Source of the DNA: JAMDEO01 sp963775295
GTDB lineage: Bacteria; Actinomycetota; Thermoleophilia; RBG-16-64-13
Assembly (NCBI GenBank): GCA_963775295.1
Contig: CAVZIK010000006.1
Location: 124,001-188,000 of the forward strand
Reading direction: 5' to 3'
Length of the DNA stretch: 64,000 bases
In this document: in pieces, positions 52,705 through 64,000 of the stretch
Layout: each line of letters begins with the position of its first letter
Position numbering within the stretch: position 1 is the stretch's first letter
Notes under the pieces: model-generated
The model's database searches: none
What the model saw: the letters and a program-made list of their open reading frames with translations, nothing else
Told to the model about the DNA's origin: nothing
Translations under genes and position numbers: made by a program

Positions 52705-52776
52705 TTTCGTGTCAGACTTATGTGCTGTTGCTTGTGCCAAAACTACGTAACCCCAAACCTGCGCCTGCGCGCGTTA

Positions 52777-53247
52777 TTACCAGCGGTAGTGAGCAAAGGC
52801 CCTGTTAGCCTCGGCCATCCGCAGGAGATCCTCTTTCTTCTTCATGGTAGTGCCACTGCGGTTGAAACCATCGAGCAGCTCGCCGGCCAGACGTTCGGCC
52901 ATGCTGTGCTCGCGACGAGCCCGGCTGTGAGTAACGATCCAGCGGACCGCGAGTGTGTACGAGCGACGGGTCGGTACTTCGATCGGCACCTGGTAGTTGG
53001 CACCACCGACTCGGCGGGATTTCACTTCGAGGGCCGGACGCACGTTCTCCACCGCTTCTTTGAGGACACCGGCGGGATCGTTACCGGTGCGCTCGCGCAG
53101 AATGTTCATCGCGTCATACATGATGTGCTCGGCGGTGGACTTCTTGCCGTCGAGCATCATGCGGTTCACCATCTGCGTTACCAGACGGCTGCGATAGATG
53201 GGGTCCGGCTGGATGTCCCTCTTGGGCGCCTTATTTCTTCTTGCCAT
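52777..53247 (-). CDS. rpsG: 30S ribosomal protein S7
   Basis: 156 residues: MARRNKAPKRDIQPDPIYRS, MLDGKKSTAEHIMYDAM and RVGGANYQVPIEVPTRRSYT. Head-assembly protein; in enterics it represses the str operon. Confidence 0.97.
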   Translation of the reverse strand: MARRNKAPKRDIQPDPIYRSRLVTQMVNRMMLDGKKSTAEHIMYDAMNILRERTGNDPAGVLKEAVENVRPALEVKSRRVGGANYQVPIEVPTRRSYTLAVRWIVTHSRARREHSMAERLAGELLDGFNRSGTTMKKKEDLLRMAEANRAFAHYRW

Positions 53248-53268
53248 GGCTCTTGTGCCTTCCTATCC

Positions 53269-53640
53269 CTACTTGGGCCGCTTGACGCCGTACTTGGAGC
53301 GGCTTTGCTTGCGATTGGCCACTCCTGCTGCGTCGAGTGCGGCCCGGATGATCTTGTAGCGGACACCCGGAAGGTCTTTGACCCGGCCGCCGCGGATGAG
53401 AACCACGGAGTGCTCCTGCAGGTTATGCCCGATGCCCGGGATATAAGCGGTGACTTCCATCCCGTTGACCAGCCGCACACGCGCCACTTTCCTAAGGGCC
53501 GAGTTGGGCTTCTTGGGTGTCGTGGTGTAAACACGCGTACAAACGCCCCGCTTCTGCGGTGCGCCTTTGAGAGCGGGAGTCTTCGTCCTATTGGACTGCT
53601 CCTGCCGCCCCTTACGGATCAACTGGTTGATCGTCGGCAC
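53269..53640 (-). CDS. rpsL: 30S ribosomal protein S12
   Basis: 123 residues: MPTINQLIRKGRQEQSNRTK, TTPKKPNSALRKVARVRL and GGRVKDLPGVRYKIIRAALD. The lysines at the streptomycin sites (TPKKPNS, and the loop before GRVKDLPG) look wild-type, so no resistance mutation is seen. It heads the str operon with its own promoter. Confidence 0.97.
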   Translation of the reverse strand: MPTINQLIRKGRQEQSNRTKTPALKGAPQKRGVCTRVYTTTPKKPNSALRKVARVRLVNGMEVTAYIPGIGHNLQEHSVVLIRGGRVKDLPGVRYKIIRAALDAAGVANRKQSRSKYGVKRPK

Positions 53641-53730
53641 TTATGCTCCTCGTCTGCTGCTAGCTTGATGCAATTTCAACCACTGCGCGCGCAAGCGTAA
53701 ATCGCGCGTCTGGACGCGCAGCGGCCGCGA

Positions 53731-53759
53731 AGTATAACAAAGCCTTCCGGCGCCTACAA
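53731..53759 (-). promoter_or_regulatory. Promoter of the str operon
   Basis: Minus strand TTGTAG (53754-53759), 17 nt, TATACT (53731-53736), about 90 nt before the rpsL ATG. It lies in the 197-nt gap after rpoC. Confidence 0.7.
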
Positions 53760-53769
53760 GAACCAGGTC

Positions 53770-53826
53770 GCTGCGTCGTCTTCTCCAAACTGCGCTTGCG
53801 GCGACGTTTGGCGGGGACGACGCAGC
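53770..53826 (-). terminator. Terminator-like hairpin after rpoC
   Basis: Outer stem GCTGCGTCGTC (53770-53780) / GACGACGCAGC (53816-53826) with an inner CCAAAC / GTTTGG stem, starting 11 nt beyond the rpoC stop. No long U-run. Confidence 0.6.
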
Positions 53827-53837
53827 TCCCCAGTCCG

Positions 53838-58157
<4,320 letters not shown>

Positions 58158-58166
58158 GGAAAACTC

Positions 58167-61100
58167 CTATTCCGCGTCGTCGGCGAAGGAAGAAAGCTGG
58201 GCGGCACCCGAGTCGAGTTCCATCTCTATCTCGTGAGTCTCGATCTCGGGCGCTCCTTCAAACTCGTCGGTCTCTTCCTCGTCGTCTCGTTGCTCGTCCA
58301 GCTCCGACCCCGTGTGGGTACGGACCAGAGCGGCCTGCGCCTCGGCGGCACGTTCCTCCGCCCGATAGCGGGCCGAGAGGTCAATACCAAGTTCCTCGGC
58401 GGCACGTAGCAGATCGTCCTCTTCCTCGGCCACTTCGAGCGCCCCGCCTTCCTCGCTCATGACTTGGATGTCGAGGGCCAACGACTGCATCTCCTTGAGG
58501 AGCACCTTGAACGATTCCGGCACGCCAGGCCTGGCGATGTTTTCCCCTTTGACGATGGCCTCGTAGGCCTTGACCCGACCCTGCGTATCGTCGGACTTGA
58601 TGGTGAGCATCTCTTGGAGGGTGTAGGCGGCGCCATAGGCTTCCAGCGCCCACACTTCCATCTCCCCGAAACGCTGCCCGCCGAATTGGGCCTTGCCGCC
58701 GAGCGGCTGCTGTGTCACCAAGGAGTACGGACCGGTGGAGCGAGCGTGAATCTTGTCGTCCACCAGATGGTGAAGCTTCAGCATGTACATGTAACCGACA
58801 GTGATGTTCTGATCGTAGGGCTCACCTGTGCGGCCGTTGTAGAGCCTGACTTTTCCGGCCACACGCGTGCCCCGGTTGTTGTCGAGGCTGATAGGCATCT
58901 TCACCGTAAGCGGATCGCCGGCCCGCTCCGGATGCGACATAACCCAGCCCATGAGAGCTTCGTCCACGTCGATCTGGGTTGCGCCGTCGAACACCGGTGT
59001 GGCAATGGGGCTCGGCCCCTTGCCTGTAGAAGCATCCGCGACATCGTAGTACTTGCCGACCAGCTCAATTTGCTCCGGCGTGGTCAACTCGTCACTGTCG
59101 GCGACCGCAACCGCATCCATGGAAGTGTCGTTGCGCTTCAGCTGATAGAAGCCGTGGTGCGCCGCCCAACCAAGGTGCGTCTCCAGTACCTGACCGATAT
59201 TCATGCGCGAAGGGACGCCCAGTGGGTTCAGGATGATATCCACGGGATTTCCATCTTCCAAAAACGGCATGTCCTCTTCGGGCACGATCTTGGAGATAAC
59301 CCCTTTGTTCCCGTGCCGGCCGGCCAACTTGTCGCCTTCGGCGATCTTGCGCTTCTTCGCCACATAGACCCGCACCAGGCGATTGACGCCCGGCGAAAGG
59401 TCGTCCCCTGCTTCGCGCGAGAATTCCTTGACGTCGATGACGACGCCCTTCTCGCCGTGAGGCACCTTGAGCGACGTGTCGCGGACTTCTCGAGCCTTCT
59501 CCTTGAAGATGGCCCGTATGAGTTTTTCTTCCGCGGTGAGTTCCGTCTCACCTTTAGGAGTGATCTTGCCCACTAGGAGATCGCCGGAAGCCACTTCGGC
59601 CCCAATGCGCACGACACCGAACTCGTCGAGGTCGGCGAGCGACTCCTCCGAGCGGTTGGGGATGTCGCGCGTGATCTCCTCGTCACCCAGTTTGGTGGAC
59701 CGGGCCTCAACCTCGTACTCCTCGATGTGCACCGAGGTGAGGACGTCGTCCTTGACCAGCCGTTCGCTAATAACGATGGAGTCTTCGAAGTTGTAGCCTT
59801 CCCAGCTCATGAAGGCTACCAGGAGGTTACGGCCCAGTGCGAGTTCGCCCTCTCTGGTAGAAGCGCCATCGGCCAAGACCGTCTTGGGCCCCACCTCATC
59901 GCCTACGTTCACGACGGGTTTCTGGTGGATGAAAGTACCCTGGTTCGAGCGCTCGAACTTGAGCAGTTCGTAGGACTCAACGTCGCCGTCATCCGTCTCG
60001 ATGAGGATACGGTCGGCAGAGACCCCCCGTACTCTTCCCGGCTTCTTGGCCAGCAGCACGTCGCCGGTATCCACCGCCGAGCGGTATTCCATGCCGGTGC
60101 CGATGAGAGGCGCTTCGGCCTCGAGCAGCGGCACAGCCTGGCGCTGCATGTTGGAGCCCATAAGCGCGCGGTTTGCGTCGTTGTGTTCGAGAAACGGTAC
60201 GAGAGCCGTGGCCACCGACACGATCTGCTGCGGGGAGACATCCATAAAGTCCACAGTGTCCCTTCGGGCGCTCACGTACTCGCCCCCCGGGGCTCTCGCC
60301 AAGACCGTATCTTCTACGAAGATGCCGGTCTTTGGATCGATAGGCGCGTTGGCCTGGGCGATGGTGTGCTTCTCCTCTTCATAAGCCGTCAGCAACCTGA
60401 TCTCGTCGGTCACCTTGCCGGCGGCCACGACCCGATATGGGGTCTGGATGAAGCCGAACTCGTTCACTGTGGCGTAACTCGAGAGCGAACCAATGAGACC
60501 GATGTTCGGGCCTTCCGGCGTCTCGATGGGGCACATGCGTCCGTAGTGGGTGGGGTGGACGTCGCGTACCTCGATGGGGGCACGCTCCCGGGTGAGGCCA
60601 CCCGCGCCCAGCGCCGAGAGTCGGCGGCGGTGAGTCAGCCCGGCCAGGGAGTTGGTTTGGTCCATGAACTGCGACAACTGAGAGCTGCCAAAGAATTCCT
60701 TAAGAGCCGCGACCACAGGGCGGATGTTGATGATTGATTGCGGCGTGATGGTATCCACGTCTTCCGTGGTCATCCGCTCCCGGACCACGCGCTCCATGCG
60801 GTAGAGCCCCACACGGAAGGCCTCCTGCACCAACTCGCCCACCATCCTCAGGCGGCGGTTGCCGAAGTGCTCGTATTCGTCCAGGCGATTGGCCACTTCG
60901 TCCCACGGCAGGCTGGGGGCCACCTCGGCCAGGTCACGAGCCTCTTCGAGAAGATGCTCGTGATCGATAGCGAGCGGCACCTGCACCAGTTCCCTTACCA
61001 GGGCGACGATGTCGGCCTTCGTGAGAGTGCGGATGTCAAGGTCGGTGTTGAGCCCTAGACGGGCGTTCAGCTTGTGCCGGCCCACTCGCGTAAGGTCATA

Positions 61101-61922
61101 GCGCTTCGGATCGAAACAGATGTTCCACAGAAGGTTCCGGCTGGCCTCGAGCGTGGGTGGCTCACCCGGGCGCTGCTTCTTGAACAGTTCAACCAGCGCT
61201 TCCTCCACCGAGCGGACGGAATCCTTCTCGAGTGTGGCCTTGATGAACGGGTTGCCCTCGAAGAGGTCGAGGATCTCCTCATCGGTGCCTTTAGAGAGAA
61301 GACCGGGTTCGTCTTTGGTCCTCTCAGAATCGATGCCGGCCAGAGCCCGCAGGAAGACGGTCGCCGGAAGCTTACGCTTGCGGTCGATGCGGACCGAGAC
61401 GGCCCCGCGCTTGTCTATCTCGAACTCGAGCCAGGAACCGCGAGCCGGCATGAGGTTTGCGATCAAGACCTGCTTCAGCGGATCCTTGGCGGCCATGACG
61501 TAGGCCCCCGGTGAACGCACCAGCTGGGTGACGATCACACGCTCGGTTCCGTTGATGATGAACGTGCCCTGCTCCGTCATCATAGGGAAATCGCCCATGA
61601 AGACATTCTGTTCCCGAATCTCGCCGGTCTCCCGGTTCACGAATCGGATCGTAACGAACAGGGGAGCCGCGTACGTCATGTCCTTGTCGCGGCATTCCTT
61701 GAGGGACAGCGGAGGTTCGTGGAACTGGTACTCCCCAAATTCGACAGCGTAGTTGCCCGTGTAGTCCTCGATGGGGTTTATGTCATCGATGGTCTCCCGA
61801 AGGCCTTTGGTCTTGAACCAATCAAACGATTCGGTCTGGACAGCAATCAGGTTGGGAACGTCAAGAATCTGCGGTAACTTAGAGAAAGATTTACGCGGTC
61901 TGGGAGTCTTCCTTTCGCCCAA
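58167..61922 (-). CDS. rpoB: RNA polymerase beta subunit
   Basis: 1251 residues from TTG 61922 (GGAGTG upstream). Rifampicin region FFGSSQLSQFMDQTNSLAGL and THRRRLSALGAGGL appears wild-type, including the His, Asp and Ser positions. Active-site lysines lie in GRHGNKGVIS and the C-terminal GGKAQFGGQRFGEMEVWALE clamp segment. The last 100 residues are strongly acidic. Ten bases separate it from rpoC. Confidence 0.97.
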   Translation of the reverse strand: MGERKTPRPRKSFSKLPQILDVPNLIAVQTESFDWFKTKGLRETIDDINPIEDYTGNYAVEFGEYQFHEPPLSLKECRDKDMTYAAPLFVTIRFVNRETGEIREQNVFMGDFPMMTEQGTFIINGTERVIVTQLVRSPGAYVMAAKDPLKQVLIANLMPARGSWLEFEIDKRGAVSVRIDRKRKLPATVFLRALAGIDSERTKDEPGLLSKGTDEEILDLFEGNPFIKATLEKDSVRSVEEALVELFKKQRPGEPPTLEASRNLLWNICFDPKRYDLTRVGRHKLNARLGLNTDLDIRTLTKADIVALVRELVQVPLAIDHEHLLEEARDLAEVAPSLPWDEVANRLDEYEHFGNRRLRMVGELVQEAFRVGLYRMERVVRERMTTEDVDTITPQSIINIRPVVAALKEFFGSSQLSQFMDQTNSLAGLTHRRRLSALGAGGLTRERAPIEVRDVHPTHYGRMCPIETPEGPNIGLIGSLSSYATVNEFGFIQTPYRVVAAGKVTDEIRLLTAYEEEKHTIAQANAPIDPKTGIFVEDTVLARAPGGEYVSARRDTVDFMDVSPQQIVSVATALVPFLEHNDANRALMGSNMQRQAVPLLEAEAPLIGTGMEYRSAVDTGDVLLAKKPGRVRGVSADRILIETDDGDVESYELLKFERSNQGTFIHQKPVVNVGDEVGPKTVLADGASTREGELALGRNLLVAFMSWEGYNFEDSIVISERLVKDDVLTSVHIEEYEVEARSTKLGDEEITRDIPNRSEESLADLDEFGVVRIGAEVASGDLLVGKITPKGETELTAEEKLIRAIFKEKAREVRDTSLKVPHGEKGVVIDVKEFSREAGDDLSPGVNRLVRVYVAKKRKIAEGDKLAGRHGNKGVISKIVPEEDMPFLEDGNPVDIILNPLGVPSRMNIGQVLETHLGWAAHHGFYQLKRNDTSMDAVAVADSDELTTPEQIELVGKYYDVADASTGKGPSPIATPVFDGATQIDVDEALMGWVMSHPERAGDPLTVKMPISLDNNRGTRVAGKVRLYNGRTGEPYDQNITVGYMYMLKLHHLVDDKIHARSTGPYSLVTQQPLGGKAQFGGQRFGEMEVWALEAYGAAYTLQEMLTIKSDDTQGRVKAYEAIVKGENIARPGVPESFKVLLKEMQSLALDIQVMSEEGGALEVAEEEDDLLRAAEELGIDLSARYRAEERAAEAQAALVRTHTGSELDEQRDDEEETDEFEGAPEIETHEIEMELDSGAAQLSSFADDAE

Positions 61923-62007
61923 AGGGGATCACTCCTCGCATCCAGGGGTTTTTGCACAGGGTTCAACGCGCAAACTTGCATGTTATCACCCGGGTTCTCA
62001 TGTAACA

Positions 62008-62044
62008 AGCCCGGTTGTGGACGTAGGTCGCCCACAACCGGGCT
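62008..62044 (-). terminator. Attenuator/terminator hairpin between rplL and rpoB
   Basis: Perfect 13-bp stem AGCCCGGTTGTGG / CCACAACCGGGCT with an 11-nt loop, 53 nt after rplL, followed by TTGTTACATG on the minus strand. Partial termination or RNase processing here lowers rpoBC output relative to L7/L12 in other bacteria. Confidence 0.75.
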
Positions 62045-62097
62045 CGATCTTCTCGCTTGCCGGTTCACACCTTCGCGGAGACCGGCCCGCGACTAGA

Positions 62098-62472
62098 CTA
62101 CTTGACTTCGACGTCGGCGCCGGCTTCCTCGAGTTTCGCCTTGATTGCCTCGGCTTCATCCTTAGTGATCGCCTGCTTGACGGGGTTGGGAGCGCCGTCG
62201 ACCAGGTCTTTGGCTTCCTTCAGACCGAGGCCGGTGAGGGCACGGACCTCTTTGATGACCTGAATCTTCTTCTCGCCGGCAGCCTTGAGGATGACGTCGA
62301 ATTCCGTCTGTTCCTCCACCTCGGCGGCAGGAGCGCCAGCGGCGGCGGGAGCAGCCATAGCCATGGGCATGGCGGCGCTTACGCCGAATTCCTCTTCCAG
62401 AGCCTTGACCAGTGCCGACAGGTCGAGGACGGACATCTTCTTGATCTCTTCGATGAGTTCTTGCGGTGTCAT
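62098..62472 (-). CDS. rplL: 50S ribosomal protein L7/L12
   Basis: 124 residues: N-terminal helix pair SVLDLSALVKALEEEFGVSA, Ala-rich hinge, and CTD EKKIQVIKEVRALTGLGLKEAKDLVDGAPNPVK in part. Stalk protein that recruits translation GTPases. Confidence 0.97.
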   Translation of the reverse strand: MTPQELIEEIKKMSVLDLSALVKALEEEFGVSAAMPMAMAAPAAAGAPAAEVEEQTEFDVILKAAGEKKIQVIKEVRALTGLGLKEAKDLVDGAPNPVKQAITKDEAEAIKAKLEEAGADVEVK

Positions 62473-62531
62473 CTCAGTTCAGCTCCTTCTAAAATCTTTT
62501 CACAAAAAATGATTCGTCCGCTTCAGGTGAC

Positions 62532-63056
62532 TTAGGCGGCGGTTGCTTTCTGTTCCTGAACTTGGCCCAGAACGATTACCAGCCCGCGGATGGGCCCGAC
62601 CAGAACGTTCGCGAGGCCCGCCAGCGGCGAGGCCAGGGCGCCAACCAACTGTGCGATGAGTTGGTCGCGAGAAGGTAGGGTCGCCAGCACTTCGATGTCC
62701 GCAGTGGTCAGCAGCGTACTTTCCAACTTGCCGCCACGGATGGCAGCCTTCTTCTTCTCCTTGATGAAGTCCTGGATGGTCTTCGCCACCCGGACCGGGT
62801 CCCCGTGGCAATACGCGATAGCCGTGGGTCCCTTCAGGAGATCGTCGAGACCCTCGATACCCACGTCAGCCGCAGCGCGCTTCGCCAGCGTGTTCTTGAC
62901 CACTCTGAGGCTCGCATCGACCTTGGCCAGGCGGGCGCGAAGTTCGGTGGCTTCGGCAAACGTGAGGCCCCGATAGTCAACGAAGTAATATACGTCGGTA
63001 GACTTCAGGTCCGCGGTAATCTCTTTGACCGCTTCGACCTTTCCTGGTTTTGGCAT
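62532..63056 (-). CDS. rplJ: 50S ribosomal protein L10
   Basis: 174 residues with FVDYRGLTFAEATELRARL, VVKNTLAKRAA and GPTAIAYCHGDPV. Perfect AAGGAGGTGA precedes ATG 63056. Stalk base; it usually binds its own leader to shut off translation. Confidence 0.97.
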   Translation of the reverse strand: MPKPGKVEAVKEITADLKSTDVYYFVDYRGLTFAEATELRARLAKVDASLRVVKNTLAKRAAADVGIEGLDDLLKGPTAIAYCHGDPVRVAKTIQDFIKEKKKAAIRGGKLESTLLTTADIEVLATLPSRDQLIAQLVGALASPLAGLANVLVGPIRGLVIVLGQVQEQKATAA

Positions 63057-63449
63057 ATGGTGTCACCTCCTTCGAAACAAATCGTCCACCCCCGATAGCA
63101 GAGGCGGACGATGACGGTTCAGACTCTTGCGGAGTCGTTATGTCGGTCTCACTCTGCCTCGGCTGGCGGGTTGGTCCAAAGACCTAACCGCTTTATGCCG
63201 CCCACTGCGGCACCAGCTGTCTCTGGCGGATAGCGGGCAGCAGTATACCACGCACGGCGGTGATGGCCATCCGTAATCTCCTCGAGGTGGGCGCCATATG
63301 GCAATCGCCCGCTCACGCGACCCGTAACACCACGCGAGCCTGCTCCGTGGGGGAATGCGATATGGCGGTCACCCCGCGGTGATCGACGGCGTCGCTTCCG
63401 TCCGCCGTTTGCATGTTGCAAGCTTGTCATCGGGACGGGGTGATAAGAA
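63057..63449 (-). ncRNA. Probable ribosomal protein L10 leader
   Basis: About 390 nt without a convincing gene lie directly before rplJ. Close to the start is a hairpin ATCGTCC / GGACGAT (63083-63114, ten pairs with one mismatch, loop of 12) ending about 27 nt before the ATG. Position fits the L10 leader that binds the L10-L7/L12 complex, but the kink-turn and conserved loops were not confirmed by eye. Confidence 0.45.
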
Positions 63450-63485
63450 ATCAGGCCCGGCAACCATACGGTCGCCGGGCCTGAT
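63450..63485 (-). terminator. Terminator after rplA
   Basis: Twelve-base perfect stem ATCAGGCCCGGC / GCCGGGCCTGAT with a 12-nt loop, followed by TTTCTTATC on the minus strand, 40 nt past the rplA stop. It separates L1 from the L10 unit. Confidence 0.8.
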
Positions 63486-63524
63486 GAAATCCGATCCAGT
63501 GGCCTCACGGCCTAACCGCCGTAC

Positions 63525-64000
63525 TTAGGCTTCGTCCTCCAGCATGGCCCGCGTCTTGGACGTATCCATTGGGATGCCGGGACCCATGGTCGAAGTCATG
63601 CTGATGCTGCGCAGGTACTTGCCCTTGGCTGCGGCCGGTTTGGCGCGCACAATCTCTCCCAGCACCTCCGCGTAATTCGCCACCAGCTTCTCGGCCTCGA
63701 ACGATTTCTTGCCGACGATGAGGTGGATAACGCCGAACTTGTCGGTCCGGTACTCGACCTTACCGGCTTTCATGTCTTGGACGGCCTTGCCCACCTCAAA
63801 GGTCACCGTTCCGGCCTTGGGGTTCGGCATCAGGCCCCGAGGACCGAGCACACGACCCAGCTTCCCGACTACACCCATCATATCGGGGGTGGCGATGGCG
63901 GCGTCAAAATCGAGCATACCGCCCTCGACGAGAGCCGCCAGGTCTTCGGCGCCAACGATGTCAGCCCCGGCCGCCTCCGCCTCGGTGGCTTTCTCGCCCT
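63525..64000 (-). CDS. rplA: 50S ribosomal protein L1, C-terminal part (cut by window edge)
   Basis: About 157 residues reading in from base 64000: GADIVGAEDLAALVEGGMLDFD, then VVGKLGRVLGPRGLMPNPKAGT (core GRVLGPRGLMPNPK) and YRTDKFGVIHLIVGKKSF. L1 stalk protein. The N-terminus is outside the window; an internal Met at 63917 is not the start. Confidence 0.95.
   Translation of the reverse strand, partial: GEKATEAEAAGADIVGAEDLAALVEGGMLDFDAAIATPDMMGVVGKLGRVLGPRGLMPNPKAGTVTFEVGKAVQDMKAGKVEYRTDKFGVIHLIVGKKSFEAEKLVANYAEVLGEIVRAKPAAAKGKYLRSISMTSTMGPGIPMDTSKTRAMLEDEA

Noticed and set aside
63149..63508. Possible 119-residue protein between rplA and rplJ
   Set aside because: It spans the rplA terminator hairpin, has no family motif and an Arg/Pro-rich composition typical of a chance frame.

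Overview
The window is one high-GC bacterial chromosome segment, most likely from an anaerobic, deep-branching actinomycetote (for example a Coriobacteriia- or Thermoleophilia-like lineage). That placement is an inference from the style of rpoB/rpoC, the colinear rplJL-rpoBC, str, S10, spc and alpha clusters, the frequent GTG/TTG starts and the cysteine-bearing forms of S4, S14, L31 and L36. No 16S gene is present, so class level is open.

Layout. From 64000 down to about 34100, on the minus strand, runs the near-complete ribosomal and transcription superoperon: rplA, rplJ, rplL, rpoB, rpoC, rpsL, rpsG, fusA, tuf, the S10 and spc genes, secY, adk, map, infA, rpmJ, rpsM, rpsK, rpsD, rpoA, rplQ, then truA. 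The usual followers rplM-rpsI appear only at 8681-7867. After them come an alanine/ornithine-racemase-like gene, glmS, an acpS-nnrE-nnrD fusion, a CBS-domain gene, a small membrane protein, cca, rpmE and a thyX cut by the window edge.

Between truA and rplM lies a catabolic island of about 24.6 kb (8.7-33.3 kb). It holds four paralogous large subunits of the pyrogallol-phloroglucinol transhydroxylase family (molybdopterin, DMSO-reductase superfamily): A 9708-12293, B 12559-15141, C 18638-21622, D 28792-31383. Only two iron-sulfur small subunits accompany them, next to C and D and in opposite gene order. Also present are a DUF362 protein, a SatP-type acetate/succinate transporter, a DUF3303 protein, a lone receiver domain, a complete methylmalonyl-CoA module (mutase, MeaB chaperone, epimerase), an acetyl-CoA acetyltransferase, a cyclase-family metal hydrolase and two TetR regulators. 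Four transcription units share a TTGACA-N17-(TAGTTT or CATAGT) promoter overlaid by inverted or direct repeats.

Working hypothesis: hydroxylated aromatics (trihydroxybenzenes or related polyphenols) are rearranged or dehydroxylated by molybdoenzymes, a ring product may be opened by the cyclase-family hydrolase, and the carbon leaves through thiolase, methylmalonyl-CoA and acetate/succinate transport. The phloroglucinol reductase expected for the classical pathway is not in the window, so substrates remain unproven.

The strongest unusual points are an SCP2-like domain fused to transhydroxylase C together with altered pocket residues, a beta-prime subunit (RpoC) carrying a C-terminal domain resembling the RNA polymerase alpha CTD, a Cys-to-Asp change in the first cluster motif of the D small subunit, and an AcpS-NnrE-NnrD triple fusion.
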